NCBI GenBank assembly: GCA_034180455.1
Contig: JAXFOG010000021.1
Coordinates: 186,001 to 250,000, forward strand
Reading direction: 5' to 3'
DNA: 64,000 nt
Origin: JAAZPT01 sp034180455
GTDB taxonomy: Bacteria > Bacillota > Clostridia > Christensenellales > Aristaeellaceae
Below are positions 16,917 to 25,292 of this stretch, piece after piece; position 1 is the first letter of the stretch, and each line of letters starts with the position of its first letter. Both the position numbers and the translations under genes were made by a program. The notes beneath the pieces are model-generated. The model was not told the origin of the DNA. It saw only the letters and a program-made list of their open reading frames with translations, and ran no database searches.

Positions 16917-17630
16917 TTATTTTTCCCACAGACCTCCGGTTTCGTAGCTTTGCAGAGCATGCAATACTCTGTCTTGAATTTTTGGATAGCTACGGCTTAA
17001 TTCTTTCATAAGATTTTTTGTGCTTTCCCTAGATGTATGTCCATCTATCGGACAGCTATTCTTTATTACTGGCATATTTAAGGCGTCTTTTAAATAGATT
17101 ATATGGCTCTCTGGTAGGTATATCAGTGGCCTTATTACTGTGATACCACTCCTACTCATATAGCTTTTGGGGGCAAAGGTATGCAGTCTACCCTCATATA
17201 TAAGGCTCATAAAGAAGGTTTCCACAACATCGTCCCTATGATGACCAAGCGCTATCTTGTTGCATCCTGCAGCTTTAGCCATATTGCAGAGTATTCCCCT
17301 TCTCATCTTGGAGCAGAGTGAACAGGGGTTCTTTTCATTTCTGGTCTTGAATATTATATCGTACATCTCTGTTTCTTGCACAGTGTATGGTACATTACAT
17401 TCTCGGCACAGCTCTGCCAAAGGCTCGGTATTAAATTCTCCATAGCCATATTTTACTGTAAAGGCTTGAATTTCAAAGTTTTTGCGACTGAATATCTTGT
17501 ACTTGCTAAGTGCATGCACAAGCAATATGCTATCTTTTCCACCAGAAAGCCCTATCGCTATCTTGTCGCCATCTTCTATAAGGTTGAAGTCATTATCTGC
17601 CTTGCGTATGCAGCCTAGTGTTTTTTTCAT
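16917..17630 (-). CDS. TtcA-family PP-loop tRNA thiolation protein
   Basis: A 237-residue PP-loop ATPase. The SGGKDS nucleotide motif is at residues 29-34, a CSLC pair at 103-106, GHHRDDVVETFF in the middle and a further Cys in NSCPIDGH near residue 192. The three cysteines match the iron-sulfur ligands of TtcA-type 2-thiocytidine synthetases, which thiolate position 32 of some tRNAs. The related TtuA and TilS groups are less likely given the cysteine pattern. It overlaps the acyltransferase stop by four bases (ATGA) and is followed at once by mnmG, giving a two-gene tRNA modification unit within the glycan operon. Confidence 0.8.
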   Translation of the reverse strand: MKKTLGCIRKADNDFNLIEDGDKIAIGLSGGKDSILLVHALSKYKIFSRKNFEIQAFTVKYGYGEFNTEPLAELCRECNVPYTVQETEMYDIIFKTRNEKNPCSLCSKMRRGILCNMAKAAGCNKIALGHHRDDVVETFFMSLIYEGRLHTFAPKSYMSRSGITVIRPLIYLPESHIIYLKDALNMPVIKNSCPIDGHTSRESTKNLMKELSRSYPKIQDRVLHALQSYETGGLWEK

Positions 17631-18787
17631 TCACTTTCCTCGCTTGTTGTATCAGTTTTATTGCCCAAATAAGGCTGAATTAGCCTTATCACATATTTTG
17701 TGATTACTGCTAAAAGCGTGCTTGATACAAAGATAATTGCAGAATATAGCATAATGTTTAAGGGTGTAATAGCTTTGGTGCTAAACAAGAATATTTTATC
17801 TAATAGCTTCATTACGGGCCAGTGATATAGATATATATAAAGTGCAGCGTTTCCACATATCTTATGTACTTCGCTTGAGAAAGTATAGCTATACACAAGG
17901 GTATATACTAATAGGCTATTTGCAATTATAAATATAGAAAAATAATCACTGTAACCCAGATTGCCATTGTCTTTTACCAAGTTTGTTTGAATAATTGTGC
18001 TGATTATTATAAGCACAAAGGCATATATCTTTACCCTTTGCAATCTAAATGAATCATGGCTTATCATAAAGTCCACCATAAAGCGTCCAAGCAAAAGATA
18101 AAATATTACTCTGTATGCTAGAGCTGCTGCCATGTCTTGAGTAAATATATTAAAAAAGCTGAAGCTTCCAATAAGGCTCAAGTTGTAGCATAGCGCATAT
18201 ATAAGGCCAGCTATTATTCCAAGATGCAATAGCTTTTTTTCGTTTGCTATACGATAGAGTATAGGCTGTATAAGGTATATGCCTGCAAGCATAAGCAGGT
18301 ACCAGCGATAGCTTTTTGCATCAAATATAGCATTTACTATGCCTTTGTCTTCGCAAATAGCAAAATCCACAACTGAGAAAAATAAATAAATGCTTAAAAG
18401 GCACAGTATCATGCTTAAAGGCTTTTTTGCAATAATATAGTAGTATGCAAAAAATACAGATACACCAATGCCTATCCAGCGCTTATATGTAAAAGGATAA
18501 AGCATATATGGTATTATTACATAGCCTCCTGCACAAATATATTCCACCACGCCAAATATAAAATATGTAGCAAGCATAAGCAATATACGGCTTATCTGCT
18601 TTTGGCGAGTATATGGCTTTTTAAATATAAGGCTACCTGTTACTAGCAAGAAAAGTGGCACTGCTATACTAGATAGCTGATTTATAGTTGCATGCAAAGC
18701 ATATGTGCTTCCTTGCACATTTAATATTATCACTAAGAACGCAGCAAATAATCTTAGTCTGTCTAGATAGTTTCGTCTAACAGACAT
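17627..18787 (-). CDS. acyltransferase family 3 membrane protein
   Basis: A 386-residue protein with about ten membrane segments and the acyltransferase-3 (OafA/WecH-like) opening NYLDRLRLFAAFLVIILNV followed by IAVPLFLLVTGSLIF. Members O-acetylate exported sugars using a cytoplasmic acyl donor. The conserved histidine that normally follows the first helix (LxxxxH) is replaced by Asn in ILNV, so catalysis may be altered. ATG 18787 follows GGAGG and overlaps the end of the GT4 gene by 25 bases. Its neighbours make decoration of a cell-surface polysaccharide the likely role. Confidence 0.8.
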   Translation of the reverse strand: MSVRRNYLDRLRLFAAFLVIILNVQGSTYALHATINQLSSIAVPLFLLVTGSLIFKKPYTRQKQISRILLMLATYFIFGVVEYICAGGYVIIPYMLYPFTYKRWIGIGVSVFFAYYYIIAKKPLSMILCLLSIYLFFSVVDFAICEDKGIVNAIFDAKSYRWYLLMLAGIYLIQPILYRIANEKKLLHLGIIAGLIYALCYNLSLIGSFSFFNIFTQDMAAALAYRVIFYLLLGRFMVDFMISHDSFRLQRVKIYAFVLIIISTIIQTNLVKDNGNLGYSDYFSIFIIANSLLVYTLVYSYTFSSEVHKICGNAALYIYLYHWPVMKLLDKIFLFSTKAITPLNIMLYSAIIFVSSTLLAVITKYVIRLIQPYLGNKTDTTSEESE

Positions 18788-19944
18788 TGGTATTCCTCCA
18801 TATATCTATCGCACATGGTTTTGTTCGAAAATTTTTGAGCATAATCTCTAAGCGCAAACCTATCTATATGCTCGCGGCGAACTATAAGACGAATAATCTC
18901 ATCTTCATCATCAAAGTTGGCAAAGCTCACAAAGGGCGTATCGTACACAGTTTCTGGAGCGCCACAGCTATAACTAATAGCCTGAGTGCCACAAGCAAGG
19001 CTCTGCGCAAGGGTGAGTGAAAAGCTCTCAAAACGGCTAAGCAGCAAGAAAAAGTTTGCACTTGCCATATATTCTGCTACAATTTCGGGGCGAGTTACCC
19101 CTCCAATGCAGTACACATTATTTGCAATATGCATATCGCCCTTGTAGTCTTTTGCCAAAATTACAAAGCTAATATTGGGTAGCCTTTTGGCAATAGCGAG
19201 CAATCTTTTTACACCTTTGTTTTCATCAGAAAACTTTGGTGTCATAAATAAGCCTACATCGCCCTCTGTACCCAATTTTTGATATATATCGCTAGGCTCA
19301 GACACAAAAAATGCGTCATCTATGCCATTTGAAATTATGCTTAAAGCTTTATCCTGCACTATTGAGCCACGCATTTTATTTGCAAGCCAAGGGCTCGGCG
19401 TAATTATTTTGAAATTTATATCCTTATATAGCTCGCGCTTTTTACTAAGCATGTAGCTGGATCTATCAAAAAACAAGGTCTTGGGATAGGCATTGAGCCT
19501 TGGGCAAGAGCCACATGAGGCCTTGTATCTTTCGCAATTTTCTGCCATGCCACATCTGCCTGTATAGGCTATCTCGCAGTGCATTGTCCAGATGACCTTT
19601 ATATTTTCTTTCTTTAAGAATTTAAAAAACATCTTGGAATTAAGAAAATAGGAATGTAGCTCGTGCATATTTATTATATCCGGCTTAAATTCCTTTATCT
19701 TGTTTATTAGTCGCATTGTGGAGATTGGCGAAAAGCAATCTGTGTAACCTGTAACTCTTGTAAGCAATGCATGCAAATGAGTTTCGGCATCAATAGCGAA
19801 TTTGTAGGCACCATATTGGCTTTCGCCTCTTGCATAGCAAACAATGGCATCATTGCCACGCTCTATCAAGCTTTTGTAAAGCGTACTTACAATATTGCCA
19901 GTGCTGCTTTCCTCGGCGTTTACATCTATCAGCAGTACTCTCAT
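18763..19944 (-). CDS. glycosyltransferase family 4
   Basis: A 393-residue GT-B fold enzyme. The N-terminal acceptor domain begins MRVLLIDVNAEESSTGNI; the C-terminal donor domain has FLLLSRFESFSLTLAQSLACG, the GT4 glutamate region that binds the nucleotide sugar. A Cys-rich insert (CEIAYTGRCGMAENCERYKA and following, about residues 125-150) is shared with the divergent GT4 gene at 21384, so the two are related. It probably adds one sugar to a lipid-linked glycan at the cytoplasmic face. The start overlaps the preceding stop by one base (TAATG). Confidence 0.85.
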   Translation of the reverse strand: MRVLLIDVNAEESSTGNIVSTLYKSLIERGNDAIVCYARGESQYGAYKFAIDAETHLHALLTRVTGYTDCFSPISTMRLINKIKEFKPDIINMHELHSYFLNSKMFFKFLKKENIKVIWTMHCEIAYTGRCGMAENCERYKASCGSCPRLNAYPKTLFFDRSSYMLSKKRELYKDINFKIITPSPWLANKMRGSIVQDKALSIISNGIDDAFFVSEPSDIYQKLGTEGDVGLFMTPKFSDENKGVKRLLAIAKRLPNISFVILAKDYKGDMHIANNVYCIGGVTRPEIVAEYMASANFFLLLSRFESFSLTLAQSLACGTQAISYSCGAPETVYDTPFVSFANFDDEDEIIRLIVRREHIDRFALRDYAQKFSNKTMCDRYMEEYQCLLDETI

Positions 19945-21077
19945 TATCTGTATTGCATTCTCTCTATTCCAAATATTCTTGCTACTTTAATAGCAAGGTT
20001 TATCAGTCCAAAGCTATTTTTGTAGTCCTTATAGCTCTTGTTGGGTAAGTTCATAAGCTCCATAAATTCATCTGTGCTTATACCCATATTATCGGCTATA
20101 TATTTCATATCCTGCATTGCAGTTTCCTCGCTATAAGGAGGCTGCGCAAGCTCTTGTAGTGCCTCATCTCGTGTCTTTTGCCCTGTGAGTATAAGGCTTG
20201 AAAAATGAGCCTTGCGCTTGTCGTAGCCAAATTTATTTATTAGCCACCAACCCTCATAGAATCTGGTGAATATGCTCTCGAAGTGCTTATTTTGGTATGG
20301 TTCCCAATCAAACTCAGCCTTTAGCAATTCCAAAGCGTCCTTCTTGGTGTAGGGTATCATATTAAGTGGCTTTATTATCCTCATACCCTTAAAATATCTA
20401 TAATACAGTCTATGCTTGAACATAGAGCATTGAGGTAGCTTGTTCATAGGCTTTGTGCCAAAGCGTTTGTGTATATCCTTTATCATGCGCAAGTCGTTCC
20501 AATATACCCACTCGTTTGGCTCTCTCACACATTCAGTTGAATAGTTGCCACCTGTAAGCACATATTTTATTCCATGCTTTACAGCAGTATTATATAGGCT
20601 TGCAAAAATTACATGGTCTTGGGGAGTGTCCTGATAGGGTACTGAGCTCTTAAAATATGCAAGCTGCAAATCCATCATCTGCTCGTGGTCTATTTTTACA
20701 TCCACCACGCTATCGCGCACTCCAAGCCTATCTATGATGTTATTAGTGTTTTTTTCTGCTACGGGCAGATTCCAACCTGTATCAACGCAAATAAATAAAG
20801 GCCTAAGTCCAAGCTTTCTTACAGCATAGTAGGCAAGATAGCTTGAATCCATTCCTCCACTAAGACCGATTATGCAGTCATATTTTTTGCCCTGCCCATA
20901 CTTTTTTATATCTGCGCAAATTGCATCTAGGTGCTCTTTGCCACGCTCATCAGTGTGCCAATGTGGCAGAATATTTTCATCAAAGTTGTGGCAATGGTCG
21001 CATACGCCATCTTTATCAAATACTATCTTGCTGTCTGTGGTATCCATCACGCAGCGTGCGCAGATTTTTCTTTCCAT
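19944..21077 (-). CDS. N-acetyl sugar amidotransferase (WbpG/PseA type)
   Basis: A 377-residue enzyme of the N-acetyl sugar amidotransferase family, which forms acetamidino groups on surface-sugar precursors. Visible motifs: an N-terminal zinc-type knuckle CARCVMDT with CDHC near residue 29, the PP-loop GLSGGMDSSY, and the LTGGNYSTECVREPNEWVY block. I choose ATG 21077 over ATG 21092 because AAGGG lies at proper distance and the promoter start is near 21100. Usual partners are HisH- and HisF-like proteins that supply ammonia; none is present here. First gene of the long minus operon. Confidence 0.9.
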   Translation of the reverse strand: MERKICARCVMDTTDSKIVFDKDGVCDHCHNFDENILPHWHTDERGKEHLDAICADIKKYGQGKKYDCIIGLSGGMDSSYLAYYAVRKLGLRPLFICVDTGWNLPVAEKNTNNIIDRLGVRDSVVDVKIDHEQMMDLQLAYFKSSVPYQDTPQDHVIFASLYNTAVKHGIKYVLTGGNYSTECVREPNEWVYWNDLRMIKDIHKRFGTKPMNKLPQCSMFKHRLYYRYFKGMRIIKPLNMIPYTKKDALELLKAEFDWEPYQNKHFESIFTRFYEGWWLINKFGYDKRKAHFSSLILTGQKTRDEALQELAQPPYSEETAMQDMKYIADNMGISTDEFMELMNLPNKSYKDYKNSFGLINLAIKVARIFGIERMQYR

Positions 21078-21106
21078 AAATACACCCTTCATTTAAGTAT
21101 AAGCAC

Positions 21107-21135
21107 ATTATAATTTTGATATTATTGTTTGTCAA
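21107..21135 (-). promoter_or_regulatory. consensus promoter of the amidotransferase operon
   Basis: Minus strand TTGACA (21135-21130), 17 bases, TATAAT (21112-21107): a perfect match to the housekeeping consensus. Predicted start near 21100, 23 bases before ATG 21077. Confidence 0.8.
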
Positions 21136-21310
21136 ATAAGGCTTTCTACATGATAATATTACTAATAAAACATAAATTTAAATGTGGCGGAATGCACATA
21201 AAAACTTTGATATTATTGTTTGTCAAATAAGGCTTTTTACATGCTAATATCATTAATAAAACATAAATTTAAAGATGGCGGAATGCCCATAAAAATTTTG
21301 ATATTATTGT

Positions 21311-21339
21311 TTGTCAAATAAGGCTTTCTACATTATAAT
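21311..21339 (+). promoter_or_regulatory. promoter of the divergent GT4 pair
   Basis: TTGTCA at 21311-21316, a 17-base spacer and TATAAT at 21334-21339. Predicted start near 21346, with GAGGT before ATG 21384. Confidence 0.75.
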
Positions 21340-21383
21340 ATCCATATAATAAAGATATTAAAAAACAATTTTTGAGGTAGCAA

Positions 21384-22580
21384 ATGCGCATATTGCAGGT
21401 AAATACGGTAGCAGGCATAGGCAGCACTGGCAGAATTGCCTGCGATATTGCCGAACTTGTAAATTCTGGTGGTGGAGATTGTAGGATAGCCTACGGGATA
21501 GAGCCTTGTCCAGAAAAATACAAGGATATTGCCTTTCGCATAGGTAGTGACTTTTCTGTAAAGCTACACTCTGCTGCAAGTCAGCTTTTTGATGCAGAGG
21601 GACTTGGCTCGCGTAGGGCAAGCCATCAGCTTATAGAGCATATAGAAAAATACAAACCTGATATACTGCACTTGCACAATATACATGGTTGTTTTTTAAA
21701 CTATCCTATATTGTTTGACTATCTCAAAAAATCTCAGCTACCCATAGTGTGGACACTGCACGACTGCTGGGCCTTTACTGGGCACTGTGCCTACTTTGAC
21801 TATGTGGATTGCACAAAGTGGAAAAGGCAGTGCGAGCAATGCCCTCAAAGCAAGGAGGGCTACCCTAGAAACCTATTTTTTGACTTTAGCAGAAGAAACT
21901 ACAATCTTAAAAAGCGCTACTTTGACGGCCTAAACCTACATATAGTAACTCCAAGCCTTTGGCTAAAAAATCTAGTTAAAAAAAGCATACTAAGGGATTA
22001 TCCTTGTACAGTTATATATAACGGAGTGGATCTAAATAGCTTTTATCCCGATAAATCAATTCCAGAAAAATTTGCTTTTGATGACAAAATGCTACTGCTA
22101 GCCGTTGCTGGAGATTGGGATAGGCGCAAGGGTATATACGATATGATGCGTATTGCAGATAAGCTACCCGACACTCATAAAATAGTTGCAATAGGCAACG
22201 GAGCGCCTAAACACGAGCGCATAATAGCTTTACCTCGCACAGAGAGCCTTGCAGAGTTAAGACAGCTTTATAGTAGAGCCGACTGTGTGATAAACCCAAC
22301 CTATGAAGACAATTTTCCAATGGTGAATCTGGAAGCGCTGGCCTGTGGAACACCAGTAGCAGTATACAATACTGGTGGTTGCCCTGAAGCAATAGATGAA
22401 AGCGTGGGCGCAGTAGTTAGAAAGGGCGATTTTAACATGCTTTTGCAAAAGGCTATAGATATATCTAAAAAGGACTATACGAATAATTGCCTGCACCTTG
22501 CGCAAAAGTTTGAAAAATTTAGCTGCTTTGATGGCTATATTAAGCTGTATAAGGAAATAATGGACGAGGTAAAAAAATGA
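21384..22580 (+). CDS. glycosyltransferase family 4 with Cys-rich insert
   Basis: A 398-residue GT-B enzyme. The N-terminus MRILQVNTVAGIGSTGRIA is the acceptor domain with a Gly-rich loop; residues of about 115-155 hold a Cys-rich insert with C-x3-W-x3-C-x2-C spacing (CTKWKRQCEQC), and the donor domain has INPTYEDNFPMVNLEALACG, the GT4 E-x7-E type signature. It is a paralog of the minus-strand GT4 at 18763. ATG 21384 has GAGGT upstream. It is coupled to the next gene by a four-base overlap. Confidence 0.85.
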   Translation: MRILQVNTVAGIGSTGRIACDIAELVNSGGGDCRIAYGIEPCPEKYKDIAFRIGSDFSVKLHSAASQLFDAEGLGSRRASHQLIEHIEKYKPDILHLHNIHGCFLNYPILFDYLKKSQLPIVWTLHDCWAFTGHCAYFDYVDCTKWKRQCEQCPQSKEGYPRNLFFDFSRRNYNLKKRYFDGLNLHIVTPSLWLKNLVKKSILRDYPCTVIYNGVDLNSFYPDKSIPEKFAFDDKMLLLAVAGDWDRRKGIYDMMRIADKLPDTHKIVAIGNGAPKHERIIALPRTESLAELRQLYSRADCVINPTYEDNFPMVNLEALACGTPVAVYNTGGCPEAIDESVGAVVRKGDFNMLLQKAIDISKKDYTNNCLHLAQKFEKFSCFDGYIKLYKEIMDEVKK

Positions 22581-23785
22581 ATCTATTTTTTATGAGCCTG
22601 ATTTATCCAAGCGCCGAGCTTCCTTTTATTAAAGAAAAGTGCAAGAGTGGCATGCAGATGCAGTTGGATAATTTTCAAAAGCTTATTATTGGCGCATTAA
22701 AAAGCAATCATAACATTGGTGATTTGTTCATTTGCAACGCTCTGCCTGTTGGCGTATTTCCAAAGCATTACAGCGATATATATTTGCCTAGCTCCGACTA
22801 TGGAGAAGTTCATAGCATAGGCTCGTTCAATCTGCCCTACTTTAAGCAAAGCACTCGCAAAAGAGCAGCGCAAAAGGCTCTTTTGAAATGGGTAGAAAAA
22901 AGCCAATACAACCGTCATGTGCTTATATATTCCCTATATCTTCCATTTATGCAGGCAGCTGTAAATGTAAAAAAACTTTACCCCGATATGCATATAAGCC
23001 TTATAGTGCCAGATATTCCTACTGAGCTAGGACTTGCAAGTGGCAGAACTGGCGCCTTGCTTGCTCTAGAGCAATCTATGGCAAAAAAATCTGTAAAGCT
23101 TTGCAAAGAGTTTGATAGCTTTGTACTACTTACTGAATATATGAAAGATGTTTTGCCGATTAAAGAATCTGCAAGCTGCTGCGTTGTAGAAGGACTTGCT
23201 CCAAACGCCTATGCCTCGCCCGACAAAAGCCATATAGATAGGTGCTATGATGAGCTATTGCTAGATAGAAGCAAGCCAACGGTGGTCTATACGGGTACTG
23301 TGCAAGAGGAGCTGGGCATAAGGGAATTGGTGGAAGCCTTTAATTCCGACGCCTTGCAAGATGTAAATTTGGTAATTGCGGGCAGTGGCGCTATGGAGAG
23401 AGAGCTAGAAAGCCTTGGTATGCTAAATGTAAGATATCTAGGCTTTATAGATAGGAAAAAGGCTCTGCTATTACAGTCTGGAGCAGATATACTCATAAAT
23501 CCGAGATCCGATATTGGCGCATATACCAAGTACTCTTTCCCAAGCAAGACCATGGAATACATGCTATCTGCAGTGCCAGTGCTATGCTACAAGCTAAGTG
23601 GAATACCCGATGAATACGATAAATACCTACACTACATAGATCGAAGTATAGCCGACTCCATAGTGAATTTGCTAGAGTGCAACAGCCTTGCACTTCGTGA
23701 GCAGGCGCTTGATGGCAAATATTTTGTGCTAAATGAAAAAAACGCTGATGCACAAGTGCAAAAGATTATTGATATGTGGATATAA
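22577..23785 (+). CDS. glycosyltransferase, GT4-like
   Basis: A 402-residue protein of GT-B type. The C-terminal half has VVYTGTVQEELGIRELVEAF, VNLVIAGSGAMERELE and ADILINPRSDIGAYTKYSFP, the nucleotide-sugar binding region of GT4-like enzymes, followed by KTMEYMLSAVPVLCYKLSG. The N-terminal domain is less conserved, as expected for acceptor recognition. ATGA overlap with the upstream GT4 shows they are co-translated. Probable role: a sugar addition step in the same surface glycan. Confidence 0.8.
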   Translation: MNLFFMSLIYPSAELPFIKEKCKSGMQMQLDNFQKLIIGALKSNHNIGDLFICNALPVGVFPKHYSDIYLPSSDYGEVHSIGSFNLPYFKQSTRKRAAQKALLKWVEKSQYNRHVLIYSLYLPFMQAAVNVKKLYPDMHISLIVPDIPTELGLASGRTGALLALEQSMAKKSVKLCKEFDSFVLLTEYMKDVLPIKESASCCVVEGLAPNAYASPDKSHIDRCYDELLLDRSKPTVVYTGTVQEELGIRELVEAFNSDALQDVNLVIAGSGAMERELESLGMLNVRYLGFIDRKKALLLQSGADILINPRSDIGAYTKYSFPSKTMEYMLSAVPVLCYKLSGIPDEYDKYLHYIDRSIADSIVNLLECNSLALREQALDGKYFVLNEKNADAQVQKIIDMWI

Positions 23786-23807
23786 AACTATATTATTTTA
23801 AGATAAT

Positions 23808-23836
23808 AAAAACAGCAGAATTTATCTGCTGTTTTT
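23808..23836. terminator. bidirectional terminator
   Basis: A 12-bp stem AAAAACAGCAGA/TCTGCTGTTTTT with a five-base loop between the convergent GT4 and small secreted-protein genes. Confidence 0.9.
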
Positions 23837-24263
23837 ATTCGCTTAAAGCAAAGCTCTGTAAGTCATATTTGTATCCGGCTCTTGCAAGTATATAGCTTAT
23901 ATCAAGCAGAGCCTGCTTGAAACTAGCTTCGGCGCCACTTATATCGCTTACTATATAATCTTCATAGGGAATATCCTTTATTAAGTCATAGCATATAAAA
24001 AAGCTCTTATTCTCAAAATCAAGCTCAATTATTCCTTTCCCTTCAGGCTTTTCACAAAATTTATCAAGCCTTGCTTCGTATTCTTTAAGCTTTAATAATA
24101 TTTCTTCTGCATACACAGAGTCAATATTATATTCTTTATCTCCTGCGCATATAGCTCCGTCCGTTTCTATTTTTATAACAAAATCATCATACGTAATCGC
24201 AATTTCTGCATATGCAGAAATTGCAAGCGTAAGCAAAAGCAGTAATGAAATAAGTTTTTTCAT
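23835..24263 (-). CDS. small secreted protein, unknown function
   Basis: A 142-residue protein starting at ATG 24263 (GAGGTGAGC upstream) with a clear signal peptide MKKLISLLLLLTLAISAYA. An upstream in-frame start would hide the signal. The mature part is acidic, with alternating strands and two short helices (AEEILLKLKEYEARLDKF near the middle). No anchor motif and no domain I recognise. It stands alone, with 122 bases of A/T-rich spacer before the next gene. Confidence 0.65.
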   Translation of the reverse strand: MKKLISLLLLLTLAISAYAEIAITYDDFVIKIETDGAICAGDKEYNIDSVYAEEILLKLKEYEARLDKFCEKPEGKGIIELDFENKSFFICYDLIKDIPYEDYIVSDISGAEASFKQALLDISYILARAGYKYDLQSFALSE

Positions 24264-24385
24264 GGCGCTCACCTCATGATTTAATAGCATATTTGCTTAA
24301 TTATACTATATTTTTTGATTACTAAAAGCATTAGCGAGGAATACTCAAAAATAAGAAGCAGCCTTACAATTTGAAGTCTTAGACC

Positions 24386-24772
24386 TCAGCTTTCCCTAGT
24401 CTCTGGTTGAATAGCTTTCCCTATCCCGAGCTTTTTGCGCCACGATGGCGCTACTCCATCATCAGCCCAATATTCGCTCATTTCTGAAATCTTGCCATCT
24501 CTTAATCTAATAAAGCTCGTTACATGACATGAAAACTCATTCTCAACAGAATACACTCTTCCAACCAAGATTATTTGTGAGTCAAGTTCAATAAGCTTCT
24601 CTATTTTGCCATTCCATTTTCCAGGATAATCGCAATTGGCTACAACGTATTCATTCACATTAAATAATTCATTGGTACAGTGCCATAGTATCTGTGCATC
24701 ATCACAAAAATAAGACGGCAAAGCATCCCTATTCTGTTTTATTACATCATTCCAAAAAATATTTATATCCAT
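24386..24772 (-). CDS. NTF2/SnoaL-like fold protein
   Basis: A 128-residue protein with the cone-shaped NTF2-like layout: an opening helix (IFWNDVIKQNRDALPSYF), the DDAQILWHCTNELFNVNEYV region, then a long curved sheet ending FIRLRDGKISEMSEYWADDG, which is typical of SnoaL-like members. Such proteins bind small ligands or act as isomerases; the substrate is unknown. ATG 24772 follows GAGGAA. It lies seven bases after a GNAT acetyltransferase and is probably co-transcribed with it. Confidence 0.75.
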   Translation of the reverse strand: MDINIFWNDVIKQNRDALPSYFCDDAQILWHCTNELFNVNEYVVANCDYPGKWNGKIEKLIELDSQIILVGRVYSVENEFSCHVTSFIRLRDGKISEMSEYWADDGVAPSWRKKLGIGKAIQPETRES

Positions 24773-24779
24773 AGTTTCC

Positions 24780-25205
24780 TCATATTATTCGCAGATATTT
24801 TTCTCCATTTTTATGGCTAAAGCCCATAGCCTCAAATACTGTTTTGCTGCGAATATTAAATGCATATATCTTTGCAAACACCTCTGTAAAGCCTTTTTGT
24901 TTAGCTTTTTGCAGCACAAGCTCTATTGCCTGCCTACCTATATGCATATTTTGATACTCTTTGCATATAGTTATGGCTATCTCTCCAGTATTTAATAGAG
25001 TTATATCTCCTACCAGCTCTCCATTTGCAGTTATATACCAGCAATCACCATTTTGACAAAGGTATCTATACATTTTCTGCAATCGCTCAATATTATATGG
25101 ATTGGGAGCGCCATCAATCTGCATACATAATTCTTCGTCTTTATACCAATTAAGAGTCCTTGCAAAATCATCATAGTATGGTATCAATTCTACATTGTAC
25201 TGCAT
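24780..25205 (-). CDS. GNAT family N-acetyltransferase
   Basis: A 141-residue acetyltransferase of the GNAT fold, which moves an acetyl group from acetyl-CoA to an amine. The acetyl-CoA loop region reads ICKEYQNMHIGRQAIELVLQ (a Q/R-x-x-G-x-G/A variant), followed by FTEVFAKIYAFNIRSKTVFE and the closing GFSHKNGEKYLRI, the usual motif A and B order. The N-terminus (YDDFARTLNWYKDEELCMQI) is like RimJ/RimL-type members. Substrate unknown. Start ATG 25205 has AAAGAGAA upstream. Confidence 0.8.
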   Translation of the reverse strand: MQYNVELIPYYDDFARTLNWYKDEELCMQIDGAPNPYNIERLQKMYRYLCQNGDCWYITANGELVGDITLLNTGEIAITICKEYQNMHIGRQAIELVLQKAKQKGFTEVFAKIYAFNIRSKTVFEAMGFSHKNGEKYLRII

Positions 25206-25247
25206 ATAAATTCTCTTTCGTTTAAATTTACGCTTTATTATATAAGC

Positions 25248-25278
25248 AATAGAGCCTTGCTATAAGCAAAGCTCTATT
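25248..25278. terminator. probable hairpin terminator
   Basis: AATAGAGC/GCTCTATT stem with an inner TGC/GCA pairing, placed after the 96-residue gene on the minus strand. The U-tract is weak, so it may be a stabilising hairpin rather than an efficient terminator. Confidence 0.45.
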
Positions 25279-25292
25279 ATAAATTTTGGCAA

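Larger units (their letters stand above)
21104..21350. repeat. 91-bp tandem repeat carrying divergent promoters
   Basis: Three copies (the last partial) of a unit beginning at TTTGATATTATTG, with starts at 21115, 21206 and 21297, an exact period of 91. Each unit contains TTGACA on the minus strand overlapping TTGTCA on the plus strand. Only the leftmost copy keeps a perfect minus-strand TATAAT, and only the rightmost keeps a perfect plus-strand TATAAT. The middle copy has degenerate -10 elements on both strands. Confidence 0.9.

Noticed and set aside
21100..21360. CRISPR-like array at the repeated sequence
   Set aside because: The repeats are contiguous 91-bp units without unique spacers, and they carry promoters.
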